Shown: positions 31,170-43,375, counted from the stretch's first letter. The stretch is DNA of 64,000 nt from Prosopocoilus inquinatus (GCA_036172665.1 CM069877.1:12544501-12608500); one strand, 5' to 3'. The notes: generated by a model from the sequence alone, not told the origin. Translations and numbers: made by a program.

Positions 31170-31760
31170 CCTTGTTTTTCGTTTTTTTTTTTGTTTTCAA
31201 TTGCTCATTGTACTTTCAGTTGTTTTTGCATTTTTAATACGCTTAATGTTTTCAATTGTTTTTTTTTTGCGTCTTTGTTTTTTTCAATTGTTTTCCTAGC
31301 GTTTTCATTGATCACGGTGATCTACAAAATGAATAAATATCGTTTTTTCTTGTTTTTTTTTTCAATTGCTTATTGCACTTTCAGTTGTTTTTCCATTTTT
31401 AAATCGCTCAAGATAAGTTCAATTGTTTTTTTTTGCGTCATTGCTTTTTTCAATTGTTTTGCTAGCGTTTTCAGTTATCACAAAATGATTAAATTTGTTT
31501 GTTTTTTGTTTTCAATTGCTCATTGCACTTTCAGTTGTTTTTTGCATTTTTAAATCGCTTGATGTTTTCAATTGTTTTTTTTTGCGTCATTGATTTTTTC
31601 AATTGTTTTGCTGACGTTTTCAGTTATCACGGTGATCTACAAGATAAATAAAATTATTGTTTTTTTTTTCCACTTGCTCATTGCGCTTGCAGCTGTTTTC
31701 GCATTTTTAAATCGCTTGATGTTTTCAATTGTTTTGCTAGATTTTTCAGTTATCATAGTG
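31170..31760 (+). repeat. Remote copy of the CAATTG satellite
   Basis: Four units of the 150-170-bp satellite that dominates 41.15-43.14 kb. Long stretches match 42220-42900 almost exactly, for example the block ending GCGTTTTCATTGATCACGGT at about 31312 and 42474. The 130- and 66-codon open frames here are read-through of a T-rich repeat. Confidence 0.85.
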
Positions 31761-31978
31761 TTCTCTTTATAATGAAAGCGTACATGAAACATGTAGACGC
31801 AATTTTTTTTTTGAAATAATTTGCGCCTCATAGGCACGCAACCACGTTGACAGTTTCGTATGAGAAATTGCCTACACGCCCGATATTTAAATTTAATAAA
31901 AATATTCAAACGCTTTATTAATAAATATGTTCATGTATTTTTATGACGTTTACATGTTTGATATATAAACTTTAAGGC

Positions 31979-32082
31979 CGAGTTGCACCGACATCGTTAT
32001 TAAAACTAATCCTTGATTTATTGATGGGATTTTCTACGCTTTAATTAGAGATTAACTTTAATCATTGTCGGCGCAACTGAAC
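31979..32082. repeat. 104-bp hairpin MITE
   Basis: The arm AGTTGCACCGACATCGTTAT (31981-32000) pairs with the right end TTTAATCATTGTCGGCGCAA (32058-32077). Partial relatives (TTAAAACTAATCCAGACACA) lie near 30670 and 31025. Confidence 0.75.
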
Positions 32083-32289
32083 ATAAATGATTATTTCTTC
32101 ATTCGTAATAATTATTGTACACAAAAAAAAAAACATGTGAATGCGATTTCTTTTAATCATTCTAAATAATCTGCGCCTGGTAGGTATGCAATCGCGTTGA
32201 CAGTTCTGTAAATAACGTCGCCTACACATATAAATTAATGTTTACATGTTTGATTCATTAATGTTTTAAAAACAAATGTACTAAGTTTT

Positions 32290-33985
32290 AATTAATTTAA
32301 AAAGAGAAGTTTGAGATGAATTAAATTCGTTTTTTTTTATTGTTTTGATAACCGCAATCGTTTCGATCTACACACTGCCACTTGTAGAATATTTTATACG
32401 AGGAGCAACGAAAAAAGAACGGTCACTCACCGGCGCACCAACGACTAACGAACGCCAAGGCTTGCAATAATCACCCTGCATGTAAATACGTTGTGTGTTA
32501 GTAGAGAGTACATGTTTAAATAAGTAAATACATAAATAAATAAATAAATAAATGGAAAAAGGGGCGTTTCAAACTACATAGTTGTATTTCGATGATGCGC
32601 TTGAATAAAATTATCGTTTCGCCCTCCCGCCCGCCCCCTCTAGTTGTAGTAAGTAAGTAAATTTCACACACACAGTCGCACTTATATGATCGTTTAGTTG
32701 TATTTGGATTAGTGTTTTATTTGTACATAATGTATCCAAAAGTATATAGAGTGAAAAGAAACACCAATTTTATTTTTATACGAATTATATTTTTCTAAGC
32801 TTCTTCATCTCATGTTCGTTGTGAGAGAAAAATACTACCACTATCTTACTATCTTGATGAGACGGACGGTTTTACTCTGTAAAACAAAAACGGCGTGAAC
32901 ATACAGGGCCGCACATAATCAATAATCAAAAAACAAACATAATCATGCAGTTAGTAATAATCGGGGAATGGAATTGTGTATTTTGTTCGATTAAATAGAA
33001 ACGAGGCGGCAAAAGCATGACGCTGCAGGGATATATGAATGCACACGCTATCGCCACCGCTTCGTAGAGAAATGAACCGGACAAAATATATAATTCCGAG
33101 CTGTAGTAATAATTAATTATATTAATAGGTATGTAGCTACAAGTAGGTATACCATTTAGATATTTATAGATGTGCGTCTTAATTAAATGTTTTTATAAAT
33201 ATCGTGCCCTGTATGTTTATGGTTTCATCTAAATGTAATGATGCCTTTTATTGGTAACTAAATTAGCATTCGAAAGTGAGTAGGTACAACTTTTTTTTAG
33301 GTTGGACTGACTGGTGTAGCTTATACTTATCGTTTATGGTGCTATTTGCCAAATATTTACTTGTTTGTCGTCAGTTTTACTCGTGTTTGTAACTCGCCGA
33401 AGTTTTTTTTTCCTCCTTTTTTTTTCAATTTCCGTTGGAGAGGCAACGCATTAAATAAATGCCTACGTACGTGGGTGCACTCTCTCAAAAGAAACCTTAA
33501 TGTGTTGCTTCTGTTATTAAAAAAAAAAAAAATTGACTTTTTCTGTATTTATTCAGAAGTTAGAGGCCAATGTACGCTCACGCTATTATTGATTGATGTA
33601 AATATAAATAATAAATCATGAGTATATTAAATGTATCTGTATCAGTAACACTTAATTACTAATGCGTTATGAATATGAATATGAATATGAATGTGAATGC
33701 ATCGTCTCCTGCGCCCCCGCCGGCCGTGTACACTCTGTATAATAACAATAACAAATAATAATAATAACCGCCGCCGGCGGGACTTTTGTAAATAACGTGT
33801 TCACCCAACTATAAGTAGTTTAAAAATCAGTTCACAAGTGTGTTGTTTAATTTTGGCGATTAATTCGTTAATAACTTTATTGTATTTAATATTATGAAAG
33901 AAATATAAGAAATTTTAACTAAAATTATTTTTCAATTTCACCCCAGTTTACGGCCCAGTTCAAATTTGAATTGCACATGTTAGGG
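32290..33985. other. Less repetitive intergenic stretch
   Basis: Mostly unique sequence with more GC patches (32610-32650, 33705-33780) and simple repeats: AAAT at about 32535-32560, GAATAT at 33665-33690. A 46-codon frame ending at 32472 is too short to call. The texture resembles a long insect 3' UTR or noncoding RNA, but no adjoining coding exon is visible. Confidence 0.4.
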
Positions 33986-35050
33986 TAGTGCTGGCAAAAA
34001 CCGAAATTGAAACCGAATAATCGGTTTCTTTAAAAACCGGTTATCCAAATAATGGTTAAAACCGACTATTCGAATATCCAAAATCCGATTATTTGGATAT
34101 TCAAGTATCCGGTATAACCGATTATGGATATTCGAAAAACTGACTATTCGAATATCCAAGAACCGATTATTCGGATATTTTAAAAACTGTCTGCTTGAAA
34201 GCCGACTATTTAGATATTCGCGAAATGTGTAATCAAAAAAGCAGCTCTTGGATTATCCGAAAATCGGTTAATTACGTATTAACAAAAAATGATTCATAAA
34301 AAGCAGACTCGACTGAATTTTAACTCTAATGTTCCTGGTTTTTAATCAGATGGAATTGTTTTCAAACATTTCAATTTTGTGCTTCTCTTGTCCATTTTAA
34401 AGTATTAACTACATTTCTAATTTATAAGGACTCACACATCTAAAACGTGACACAAACTCACTAATAATAGTTTTCGTTTTTTTTTTTTTTTTTGGATAAA
34501 TAGATAAACGTCAATTATTCTTGTTCTATCTAATGAACAATATTCAACAAATTGTAAAAGTAATGCAAATATTTTGTGGTGTAAAAATTCATTACAGTGC
34601 CGAACATCTGTACCATAATAAACTTTTATTGAATTCTCCGAAAGACGTTTGGGTACGGCCGAAAACAAAAACTAAAATTACTTTAATTCTTCTCCTTCGA
34701 CTTTTAATATGTGGATTAGAAGTACGGTGGTGTCGAAAAGTTTTAAGACGAAATGAAATACCCCTGGCCGTACGAATATCTGTGCTTTGCAATTATGAAC
34801 CTTAACAACATTTAGCCGGCTGACCTACTTTTATGGTACGGCCGGCGGCAAGCCTAATAAATAAATATTGGGTTACGGTTTCCAGTAATAATAACAGGTA
34901 TCGTTGGTCCTATGACAATATACATACAATGGAACGATTATCTCTTTCGGTAGTATGTGTTCTGCGTTCCATTTCACAACGAAATTAAACGAAACTTTCC
35001 GACACAAGAAATTGTTCAGTACTAAAAGATAATTAGTTCGCAGCTTCTTA

Positions 35051-35264
35051 TACACAGGGAAAAATCAATAGTAAAAAGTAATACAAATTGTAGTCAGAAT
35101 GAAGACAGAAACAAATTGTAGCAAATATTAACACAATTGTAGTCAATATTAGCACAATTGTAGTAAATAGTCCGACAATTGTGCGAATATTTGTTACAAT
35201 TTGTTTCTGTCTTCATTCTAACTACAATTGGTGTTACTTTTTACTAATAATTTTTCGCTGTGTA
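35051..35264. mobile_element. Foldback MITE, TACACAG ends, copy 1
   Basis: Begins TACACAGGGAAAAATCAATA and ends in the complement of TACACAGCGAAAAATTATTA. The arms of about 100 bp pair almost throughout, including GAATGAAGACAGAAACAAAT, leaving almost no loop. Confidence 0.88.
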
Positions 35265-35293
35265 TCTACACACTAAATTGGGATAATGCATAG

Positions 35294-35505
35294 TACACAG
35301 AAAAAAAGTTGTAGTAAAAATGGAGACAGAAACAAATTGTAGGAGATATTCGTAGGATTGTAATAATTGTTCATACAATTGTGAGGCAGGACTCTATTCT
35401 TATCGTAAAATTTATTACAATTCTTCTAATATTTGCTATAATTTGTGTCTGTCTCCATTTTTACTACAATTGTGTTACTTTTTACTACTCATTTTTTTCT
35501 GTGTA
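35294..35505. mobile_element. Foldback MITE, TACACAG ends, copy 2
   Basis: Same layout as 35051-35264, 29 bp downstream: TACACAGAAAAAAAGTTGTA at the left, TTTTTTTCTGTGTA at the right, arms with AAAATGGAGACAGAAACAAA. Confidence 0.88.
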
Positions 35506-36896
35506 TTACCGGAAATTTTCCAGAATAACAACATTTTACAAATGTAATAGGATGTATAGGTATAAAATCCTTCCTGCGCAAGATAATTAAACAGGATTAA
35601 ATATTAGGGACAATATCCTACTTAAGTATTAATTTTCGTTTTCTTATTAGATGCTTAAATTCCTCAACTTGAATTTAAATTCCCGGTTTCATGAACAGAA
35701 ATTTGCATCACTTTTAAGAATATTCTTTATCATACGTTTTCATGAATTAATTAATATAACAGTAAGGTCCGATTTCATAATAGGACTTTAATTTTAAAGT
35801 TATTTTAACCTAAAAGAATACATTTGTTTCCCCATTCTTAAATTGACTTAACGCTTCCTTAAAGTCTGATTATGAAAACGGCCATAAGTCCAATTAATGT
35901 GTCCATTAAAAATATTTTGTTACTCATTCGATTTATACAGAAAAAATAGGATAGTAAAATAATTTTGGTTTATTTAACTCGTTTTGTTTGACTCTGTATA
36001 ATAGTTTGCTCTAATTTAACGTTGGAAATTTTTTATTGCAACACATAAAACATAAAAAGTATTTTCCTTTTCTGATCACTTCGTTTATTTATTATTCAAC
36101 AACAATAACACGTTTAAACTTAAATTTAAATTTAAATACATTCCGAACTTATGGCAGTTTGAAACATTTTGATTTAATATCTTTCAATTTTGTTAACAAT
36201 TTAAATATGAAAATCTAAATTGAATTATGAATATAACAAAATCCGGGTGGGTATTATTTTTATTAACATTAAACTAAAAACAATTAACAAACTAAACATG
36301 ACTTCACAAAATATAACTATATACCTGAATTAATTTTTCTATTAATAATGAATTTTATGACCCTGCTCATCCCCTGGTCAAGAGAGGGAGAGAGAAACGG
36401 GGAGGCTCGAATGCAGAAGGTTCTAAATTCAGACGGGCTATTTCAATAAGGCTCAAATTCCAACAGATTTACTGCTTTTCGTCTTAAAACTTTTCGACAG
36501 GAGTGTACCACTTGACCACTTACATTTTTTTACGTAGTGAACATAACAGATAAAATTTACCTTCATTTTCTTAATACTTCCATTATTTACTCATTTTCAA
36601 TTTTATTTGAGTTTTAAATTTGCTGCCTCAAATTCCTATGATTATCTTTAAATGGAAAGAAATAAATACGTTGTATATACATTTATTTGAATTTCAGGTA
36701 GTTGGGATATTTGAATATTTTTCATCATTCGAATAACCGGTCATTTGAGTACCCGATTATCCAAAAATCGATATTATTCGAATATCCGGATAACCGGTTT
36801 TCGGTTTTGTTTAAAACCTCGGATAATCCAAAACCGATTAACCGGTTATCCAAAAAACCGATTTGGTTGCCAGCACTATGTTAGGGGAATCCTAGA

Positions 36897-37057
36897 TATT
36901 TAAAAATGGTGACAGAAACAAATTGTAGGAATTATTCGTACATTGTCGGACAAGATCGTAAGATTTGCTACAATTGTTCTAATACTTGCCACAGTTTCTT
37001 TCTATCTCCATTTTTAGTATAATTGTTTTACTTTTTACAAATCATTTTTTCCGTGTA
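36897..37057. mobile_element. Foldback MITE, TACACAG family, left-truncated copy
   Basis: Contains AAAATGGTGACAGAAACAAA and ends TCATTTTTTCCGTGTA as in the other copies, but lacks the first ~20 bp. It lies just outside the hAT-like element. Confidence 0.75.
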
Positions 37058-37680
37058 ATAGTAAACATTTAATTTATTTCGTATTCAATGCTTCTACGCA
37101 GGGCCCCCGCGAAGTCAAAAGCCGCCCGCGGGCATCTCCATATTTTGGCGCCCTCTGACAGATGATTTGGGATATACAAAAACGGTCAATTATCAATATA
37201 AAAAAAACAAAAAAATAGAAAAAGCAATTTTTTTTAAAGCTTTCCGACACTATAAACATTTTCCTTCACTTTTTGAAAACATTTTCCTTCACTTTTGGAA
37301 AACATTCTCCTTCACTTTTTTAAAACATTTTCCTTCACTTTTTTTCAAATTCCTAGCTGCCACGAACCCCCAAAGGTGAGCAGCCCAAACAGCGCGAAGC
37401 GCTTTCTTCTCATTTGACCAATGAGGCCTCTGTTTACCCCCCACCCCCCTCTTCCCCTCCAAAATGCAAATGATATTAATATTAGGAAAAAAGAAACAAA
37501 ATCACAAAAGCCGAAGCAACTTAAATTTCTAAACACTTATTATTTTTTTAACCAAACCGTAACAGCTTACATTATTTATTTTTTTTTACCTAATAAAGTT
37601 ATTAAGTACATTAATTTTTTATGAAAAATTTAGCACAAGAAAATTACAAAACTTAAACTTTTCTATTTTTAATCGCCCCA
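37058..37680. other. Intergenic, with 23-bp tandem (4 copies)
   Basis: 37255-37350 holds four 23-bp repeats of TTTTCCTTCACTTTTTNAAAAC. Around it are GC-richer patches (37098-37160, 37370-37460) with GCAGGGCCCCCGCG, like a hAT tip, but no partner end is found. No gene. Confidence 0.6.
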
Positions 37681-40111
37681 ATTCTGTTTTAGTTGACGTT
37701 TTATTATTTATTAATTTTTTTTTGCGAAAAAATGACAAAACAAGTCTTTTTACTTAATTTTTAATTTTGTTTAACGCTCATTAACCTTTGTCTGTCTGTT
37801 TTTATTTCTTCTTTGCATCGTCTAAACGTTTTGCATTTTACATTTTTTGTTTTGATGTTTTGCGATTTAGAATACCTTCCTTTGGCATTTTCAATTGTTA
37901 TTTCTTTCCTTCCTTTGCATATTTAATAAGTTGTCTTTTTTGAATTTCAATTTTTATAAATTTTTTTCTTACTATTTTTAATAATTTTTCTGTTGCATAT
38001 TCCATTATATTTTTACTTAATATTTGGTTTTGTTTGACGGTTTTTAATATTTTCTTTCTGTTTTTATTCTTTCTTTGCATCGTCTAAACATTTTGCATCT
38101 TGAAAATGCAACAAATAAAACATAGAGAGAAACAAAATACTTAAAAATGCAAATACATCAAAACAATTGAAAAAAAAAACAAAAGATCAAAAATCAAAAT
38201 AAAAAAGTTCGGGATTATTTAAAGAAATAATGATGACGTCACAGCGGAAAACAAGTGCAGATCAAGAAAAGCATATTGCACTAGAATGTCTTTCTAAAAA
38301 TTAAAAATTTCAGGATTTTGTACAAAAAAATAAACAAAATATGAGCAGAACTTTCTGACCACCTGGTATAATTCACCAATAATGTTTTACTGTTATCTAA
38401 TAATAAAAAAAAAATTAGTAGCCCTTTAGATTTAAAAATAGAATTTATTTTTCCAAAAAAAAACAATCCTATTCTTTAATTAATTTTTTACTGAATAGAA
38501 AACAAATGAAGAAACAACTAAACAATTGAAAAAAAAATCAACAAAAAACGAAAGAATTGAAAAGACAATCTAAGTAGAAAGAAACAAAAACGTAAATAAC
38601 TCAAATATAATAAAAAAAAAACAATAGAAAGAAGACTAGAAAACTAGAAAACTAAACTAAAAAAAAAAAACAAAAAGTCAAAAACGTAACGATATTGAAA
38701 AATATGCAAACTGAAAACAAACAAAAAAACAAAATTAAAAGAGAACAATTGAAAAGTGAAGAATAATCGAAATTGCAAAAGGAAATTAAATTACAAAACA
38801 GAGAATGTGCAACAGAAAGAATAAGTACCTACTTGCAAAAAATAATAATAATAAGTTGTAAAAATTAGAAAAATATGACAGATTTTACGTTTTTTTTTAT
38901 TAAATTTTCCATTTTTTAATTTTCTAATTTTCTAATTGCTGCCCCTCTAACATAGCGCTCGCATGGGAGGGCCTGGTTCTACGTTTTTTTGATCCTTCAT
39001 AATATTTTTTTTGTTTTGTTGCAGCTTCCTTAAAATTTTTTGACTTTTTGTATTTTTAATTATTCCGCTTTCTATTTTGTTTCTTTTGTTTTGAAACATT
39101 TTTCTATCTTTCATTGTTTTGTTCGTAGTACGATTACATTTTTTGGAATTTCCGGTGTTTTAAACTTCTTTACTTTCGATTGTTTAACGGTTCTTAATAT
39201 TTTTCTTTCTGTTTTTTTATTTCTTCTTTGCATCGTCTAAAGTTCCGTCTAAAGTTAAACGAACGTTTTAAATTTTACATTTTTTTTTTTATGTTTTGCG
39301 ATTTAGAATACTTTCCTTTTGCATTTTCAGTTGCTATTTCCTTCCTTTGTGTGATCAATTGTGATTCAATTTTTATTATCGTATTTTCTCTTTCTATTTT
39401 TAATAATTGTTCTGTTTGTTGCATTTTCCTTTATATTTTTACTTAATTTTTAATTTTGTTTGTTTGTCTTTCTGTTTTTATTTCTTCTTTGCATCGACTA
39501 AACATTTTGCATTGTACATTTTTTTGTTTTGTTCTGCGGTTTAAAATACTTTCCTTTGGCATTTTCAATCGGTATTTCTTTCCTTTCTTTGCATATTTAA
39601 TAAGTTGTATTTTTTGAATTTCAATTTTTATAAATTTTTTTCTTACTATTTTTAATAATTTTTCTGTTGCATATTCCATTATATTTTTACTTAATTTTTG
39701 ATTTTGTTTAACGGTTTTTAATATTTTTAATCTTTAATAATAATAAATAAAATAATCTCTCTTTTTTTGGAGTTTGCAATTTATTATTATCATATTTTCT
39801 CTTTCTCTTTCTCTTTCGAATAATTGTTCTGTTTGTTGCATTTTCCTTTATATTTTTGCTTAATTTTTGATTTTGTTTAACGGTTTTTAATATTTTTAAT
39901 CTTTTTAATAAATAAAATAATCTTTCTTTTTTTTGAGTTTGCAATTTTTAATGTCATATTTTCTCTTTCTATTTTTAATAATTGTTGTGTTTGTTGATTT
40001 TTCTGTTATATTTTTAATTATTTGTTAATTTTCACCTGTTTTGCAGTTCGATTAATTTTTAATATTCCTATTTCTTTCATTTCTCCTTGTTTTAAGTACT
40101 TTTTACATCTG
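37680..40111. repeat. T-rich degenerate repeats (TTTGCATCGTCTAAACATTT family)
   Basis: Blocks with TTTATTTCTTCTTTGCATCG, ATTTTGCATTTTACATTTTT and GTTTTGCGATTTAGAATACC recur at about 37800, 38060, 39210, 39480 and 39700. The A-rich segment 38100-38886 is the left arm of the large inverted repeat. No gene; the minus-strand Lys-rich frames are poly-A/T artefacts. Confidence 0.75.
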
Positions 40112-40880
40112 TCCGTATCTGTCATATTTTTCTAATTTTTACAACTTATTATTATTATTTTTTGTCAGTAGGTACTTATTCTTTTGTAATTTAATTTCCT
40201 TTTGCAATTTCGATTATTCTTCACTTTTCAATTGTTCTCTTTTAATTTTGTTTTTTTTTGTTTTCAGTTTGCACATTTTTCAGTATCTTTACGTTTATGA
40301 CTTTTTATTTTTTTTTAGTTTAGTTTTTTAATTTTCTAGTCTTCTTTTGATTGTTTTTTTTTTATTATATTTGAGTTATTTATGTTTTTATCTCTTTCTA
40401 CTTAGATTGTTTTTTCAATTCTTTCTTTTTTGTTGAATTTTTCATTTGTTTAGTTGTTTTTTCATTTGTTTTGTATTCAGTAAATTGAGTAAAGAATAGG
40501 ACTGTTTTTTTTTTGCAAAAATAAATTCTATTTTTAAATCTAAAGGGCTACTAATTTTTTTTTAATTATTAGATAACAGTAAAACATTATTGATGAATTA
40601 TACCAGGTGGTCAAAAAGTCCTGCTTATATTTTGTTTATTCATTTTTTTGCAAAATCCTGAATTTTTTAATTTTTAGAAAGAGACATTTTAATGCAATAA
40701 GCTTTTCTTGGTCTGCACTTATTTTTCCGCTGTGACGTCATCATTATTTCTTTAAATAATCCCTAACTTTTTGATCGGATTTTTGATCTTTTGTTTTTTT
40801 TAATTTTTCAATTGTTTTGACGTATTTGCATTTTTAAGTATTTTGTTTCTCTCTCTGTTTTATTTGTTGCATTTTCAAAT
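38100..40880. repeat. Large inverted repeat, ~780-bp arms, 1.2-kb spacer
   Basis: The left arm 38100-38886 and right arm 40112-40880 are reverse complements at roughly 90% by eye. Landmarks: AATAATGATGACGTCACAGC (38226) with its complement near 40735; AGTAGCCCTTTAGATTTAAA (38418) with its complement near 40540; GAATAAGTACCTACTTGCAA (38819) with its complement near 40165. Confidence 0.9.
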
Positions 40881-41149
40881 GCACTTTCACTTTTTACTTT
40901 TCAGCTGCGTTTTTATTCTTGTTTTTTCAAACTTTCATCTGTTTTGCAATAATTTAATCATTTTTTCCCTTTAGCTTTGTTATTATTATTATTATTTAAT
41001 TGCTTTTTGCATCTGTCACATTTTTGGACTCTTAATTTATTTTGCGTTTTTCATTTTTGTCAGTCGGTACTTCTTGCTTTCACGTTCTTTCGTTTCGTAA
41101 TTTAATTTCCTTTTGCACTTTTAGGTTAAGTCTGTCACTTTTCAATTGT

Positions 41150-43140
41150 TTTGAGCGTAATATTTTTTTCAGTTGTTTATACATTTTTCAATGGCTTTTT
41201 GTCAATTTGTCGTCATCTTTCAATTGTTTTTTTTTTGTGTCTTTACGTTTCGATTGCTCCTTGCACTTTCAGTGGTTGTTGCATTTTTAAATCGCTCGAT
41301 TTTTCAATTGTTTTTTTTTTTCTGCGTGATTGTTTTTTTCAGTTGTTTTACTAGCGTTTTCATTATCACGGTGATTACAAAATCAATAAAATGAATACTT
41401 TTTTTGTTTTTTTTTGTTTACAATTGCTCGTTGCACTTTCAGTTGTTTTTGCATTTTTAAATCGCTTGATATTTTCAATTGTTTTTCCTTGCGTCCTTGT
41501 TTTTTTCAATTGTTTTACTAGCGTTTTCATTTATCACGGTGATTACAAAATCAATTTTTTTTTTTTGTTTACAATTGCTCATTGCACTTTCAGTTGTTTT
41601 TGCATTTTTAAGTCGCTCGATTTTCCAATTGTTTTTTTTTCTGCGTGATTGTTTTTTTCAATTGTTTTGCTAACTTTTTCATTTATTACGGTGATCTACA
41701 AGATGAATAAAATTATTGGTTTTTTGTTTTGTTTTTGTTTTCAATTGCTCTTTGCATTTTCAGTTGTTTTTTCATTTTTAAATCGCTCAAGATGTTTTCA
41801 ATTGTTTTTTCTGCATCGTTACTTTTTTTTATTGTTTTGCTGACGTTTTCTGTTATCACGGTGATCTACAAGATGAACAAAATTATTGTATTTTTTTTCA
41901 ATTGCTCATTGCATTTTCAGTTGTTTTTTCATTTTTATATCGCTCAAGATGTTTTCAATTATTTTTCTTTGCGTCCTTGTTTTTTTTTTCAATTGTTTTA
42001 CTAGCGTTTTCATTTATCACGGTGATTACAAAATCAATAAATTTTTTTTTGTTTACAATTGCTCATTGCACTTTCAGTTGTTTTTGCATTTTTAAATCGC
42101 TCAAGATACGTTCAATTGTTTTTTTTTGCGTCATTGCTTTTTTCAATTGTTTTGCTAACTTTTTCATTTATTACGGTGATCTACAAGATGAATAAAATTA
42201 ATGTTTTTTTGTTTTCTTTTTGTTTTCAATTGCTCATTGTACTTTCAGTTGTTTTTGCATTTTTAATTCGCTTAATGTTTTCAATTGTTTTTTTTGCGTC
42301 CTTGTTTTTTTCAATTGTTTTAGTAGCGTTTTCAATTATCACAGTGATCTACAAAATGAATAAATTTATTGTTTTTTTGCATTTTTAAATCGCTTGATAT
42401 TTTCAATTGTTTTTCTTTGCGTCTTTGTTTTTTTCAATTGTTTTCCTAGCGTTTTCATTGATCACGGTGATCTACAAAATGAATAAATATCGTTTTTTCT
42501 TGTTTTTTTTTTTTCAATTGCTCATTGCACTTTCAGTTGTTTTTCCATTTTTAAATCGCTCAAGATATGTTCAATTGTTTTTTTTTGCGTCATTGCTTTT
42601 TTCAATTGTTTTGCTACCGTTTTCAGTTATCACAAAATGATTAAATTTGTTTGTTTTTTGTTTTCAATTGCTCATTGCACTTTCAGTTGTTTTTTTTGCA
42701 TTTTTAAATCGCTTGATGTTTTCAATTGTTTTTTTTGCGTCATTGATTTTTTCAATTGTTTTGCTGACGTTTTCAGTTATCACGGTGATCTACAAGATAA
42801 ATAAAATTATTGTTTTTTTTTTCCAATTGCTCATTGCACTTTCAGCTGTTTTCGTATTTTTAAATCGCTTGATGTTTTCAATTGTTTTGCTAGAGTTTTC
42901 AGTTATCATAGTGTTCTACAAAATTAATAAAATTAAAATAGTAAAGGAGACTGTGGTTTAAGGTGAATAAGGTGCTTTTTTATGTTTTTTTTTGTTTTCA
43001 ATTGTTCATTGCACTTTCGGTTGTTTTTTGCATTTTTAATTAGTTTGATGTTTTCCATTGTTTGTTTTTGAGTCATTGCTTTTTTCAATTGTTTTGCTAG
43101 CATTTTCATTTATCAAGGTGATCTACAAGACGAATAAAAT
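41150..43140 (+). repeat. CAATTG-rich satellite, about 11 units of 150-170 bp
   Basis: Unit order: CAATTGCTCATTGCACTTTC, AGTTGTTTTTGCATTTTTAA, ATCGCTCAAGATGTTTTCAA, TTGTTTTTTTTTGCGTCATT, TTTTCAATTGTTTTGCTAGC, GTTTTCATTTATCACGGTGA, TCTACAAGATGAATAAAATT. Length differences come from T-runs. Overlapping hydrophobic open frames of up to 109 codons occur in all three + frames because the unit has few stops; they are not genes. Confidence 0.93.
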
Positions 43141-43142
43141 TA

Positions 43143-43280
43143 TTGGTATTATTGATATACCGGTCTTTGCTGTTAAATGATAACTTAGGCAATACGACAG
43201 GACAGACAGAGGTCGGAAGAGGCACGCAAAAGAGATGGAGTAGGCGTTTGTACGCTCTAATCTCTTGCGAAGGAGCGAAC
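43143..43280 (+). repeat. Dispersed block X (copies at 44586-44725 and inverted 50505-50650)
   Basis: Shared words: GATATACCGGTC, TGATAACTTAGGCAATACGA, AAAGAGATGGAGTAGGCGTT and GCTCTAATCTCTT. The AGAGATGGAGTAGGCAT…ATGCTCTAATCTCT portion can fold back on itself. Confidence 0.8.
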
Positions 43281-43375
43281 GTAATGCATAATCTGTATGT
43301 TTTCTTTCATTTTTTTTTTCATTCTTTCACTTTAAATCGATTTATTTACAAAAATAATAAAGTCGGAGCTTCCAT

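Larger units (their letters stand above)
26900..32290 (+). repeat. Degenerate array of GCGCCTTGTAGGTATGCAAC units
   Basis: About 15 diverged copies recur at spacings of about 120 to 950 bp (near 26932, 27382, 27524, 27763, 27886, 28430, 28605, 29000, 29330, 29500, 29685, 30465, 30866, 31823 and 32168). Each has TTGCGCCTTGTAGGTATGCA, then TGTAAATAAAACTGCCTACA and GGCATTCAAATTTAAT. Other transposons are inserted between units. No gene is seen. Confidence 0.75.
34723..36507. mobile_element. Tc1-like element nested in the hAT-like element
   Basis: The ends TACGGTGGTGTCGAAAAGTT and (complement of the right end) TACACTCCTGTCGAAAAGTT share CTGTCGAAAAGTTTTAAGAC, matching typical Tc1 termini; TA at both tips. 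No transposase can be recognised in the interior, which includes two hairpin MITEs. Confidence 0.75.
33986..36878. mobile_element. Non-autonomous hAT-like element with perfect 8-bp target duplication
   Basis: Both ends read TAGTGCTGGCAA inward. The flanks 33978-33985 and 36879-36886 are both TGTTAGGG. Subterminal regions (about 34000-34270 and 36715-36860) are packed with CCGATTATTCGGATAT and GGATATTCGAATA words on both strands, a known hAT habit. No transposase. A Tc1-like element with TA ends occupies 34723-36507 inside it. Confidence 0.88.

Noticed and set aside
32330..32472. 46-codon frame with IVSIYTLPLVEY, faintly like a reticulon C-terminus
   Set aside because: The resemblance is a few hydrophobic residues, no AG acceptor precedes it cleanly, and no other exon of such a gene is visible.
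34521..34805. 94-codon frame overlapping the Tc1-like left end, possible transposase remnant
   Set aside because: The frame crosses the element boundary at 34723 and shows no HTH or DDE motif.
37080..37140. GCAGGGCCCCCGCG as a hAT tip
   Set aside because: No inverted partner or 8-bp duplication could be found nearby.
41042..42961. Many overlapping hydrophobic open frames resembling membrane proteins
   Set aside because: They occur in all three + frames of a T-rich tandem satellite and repeat with its period, so they reflect composition.
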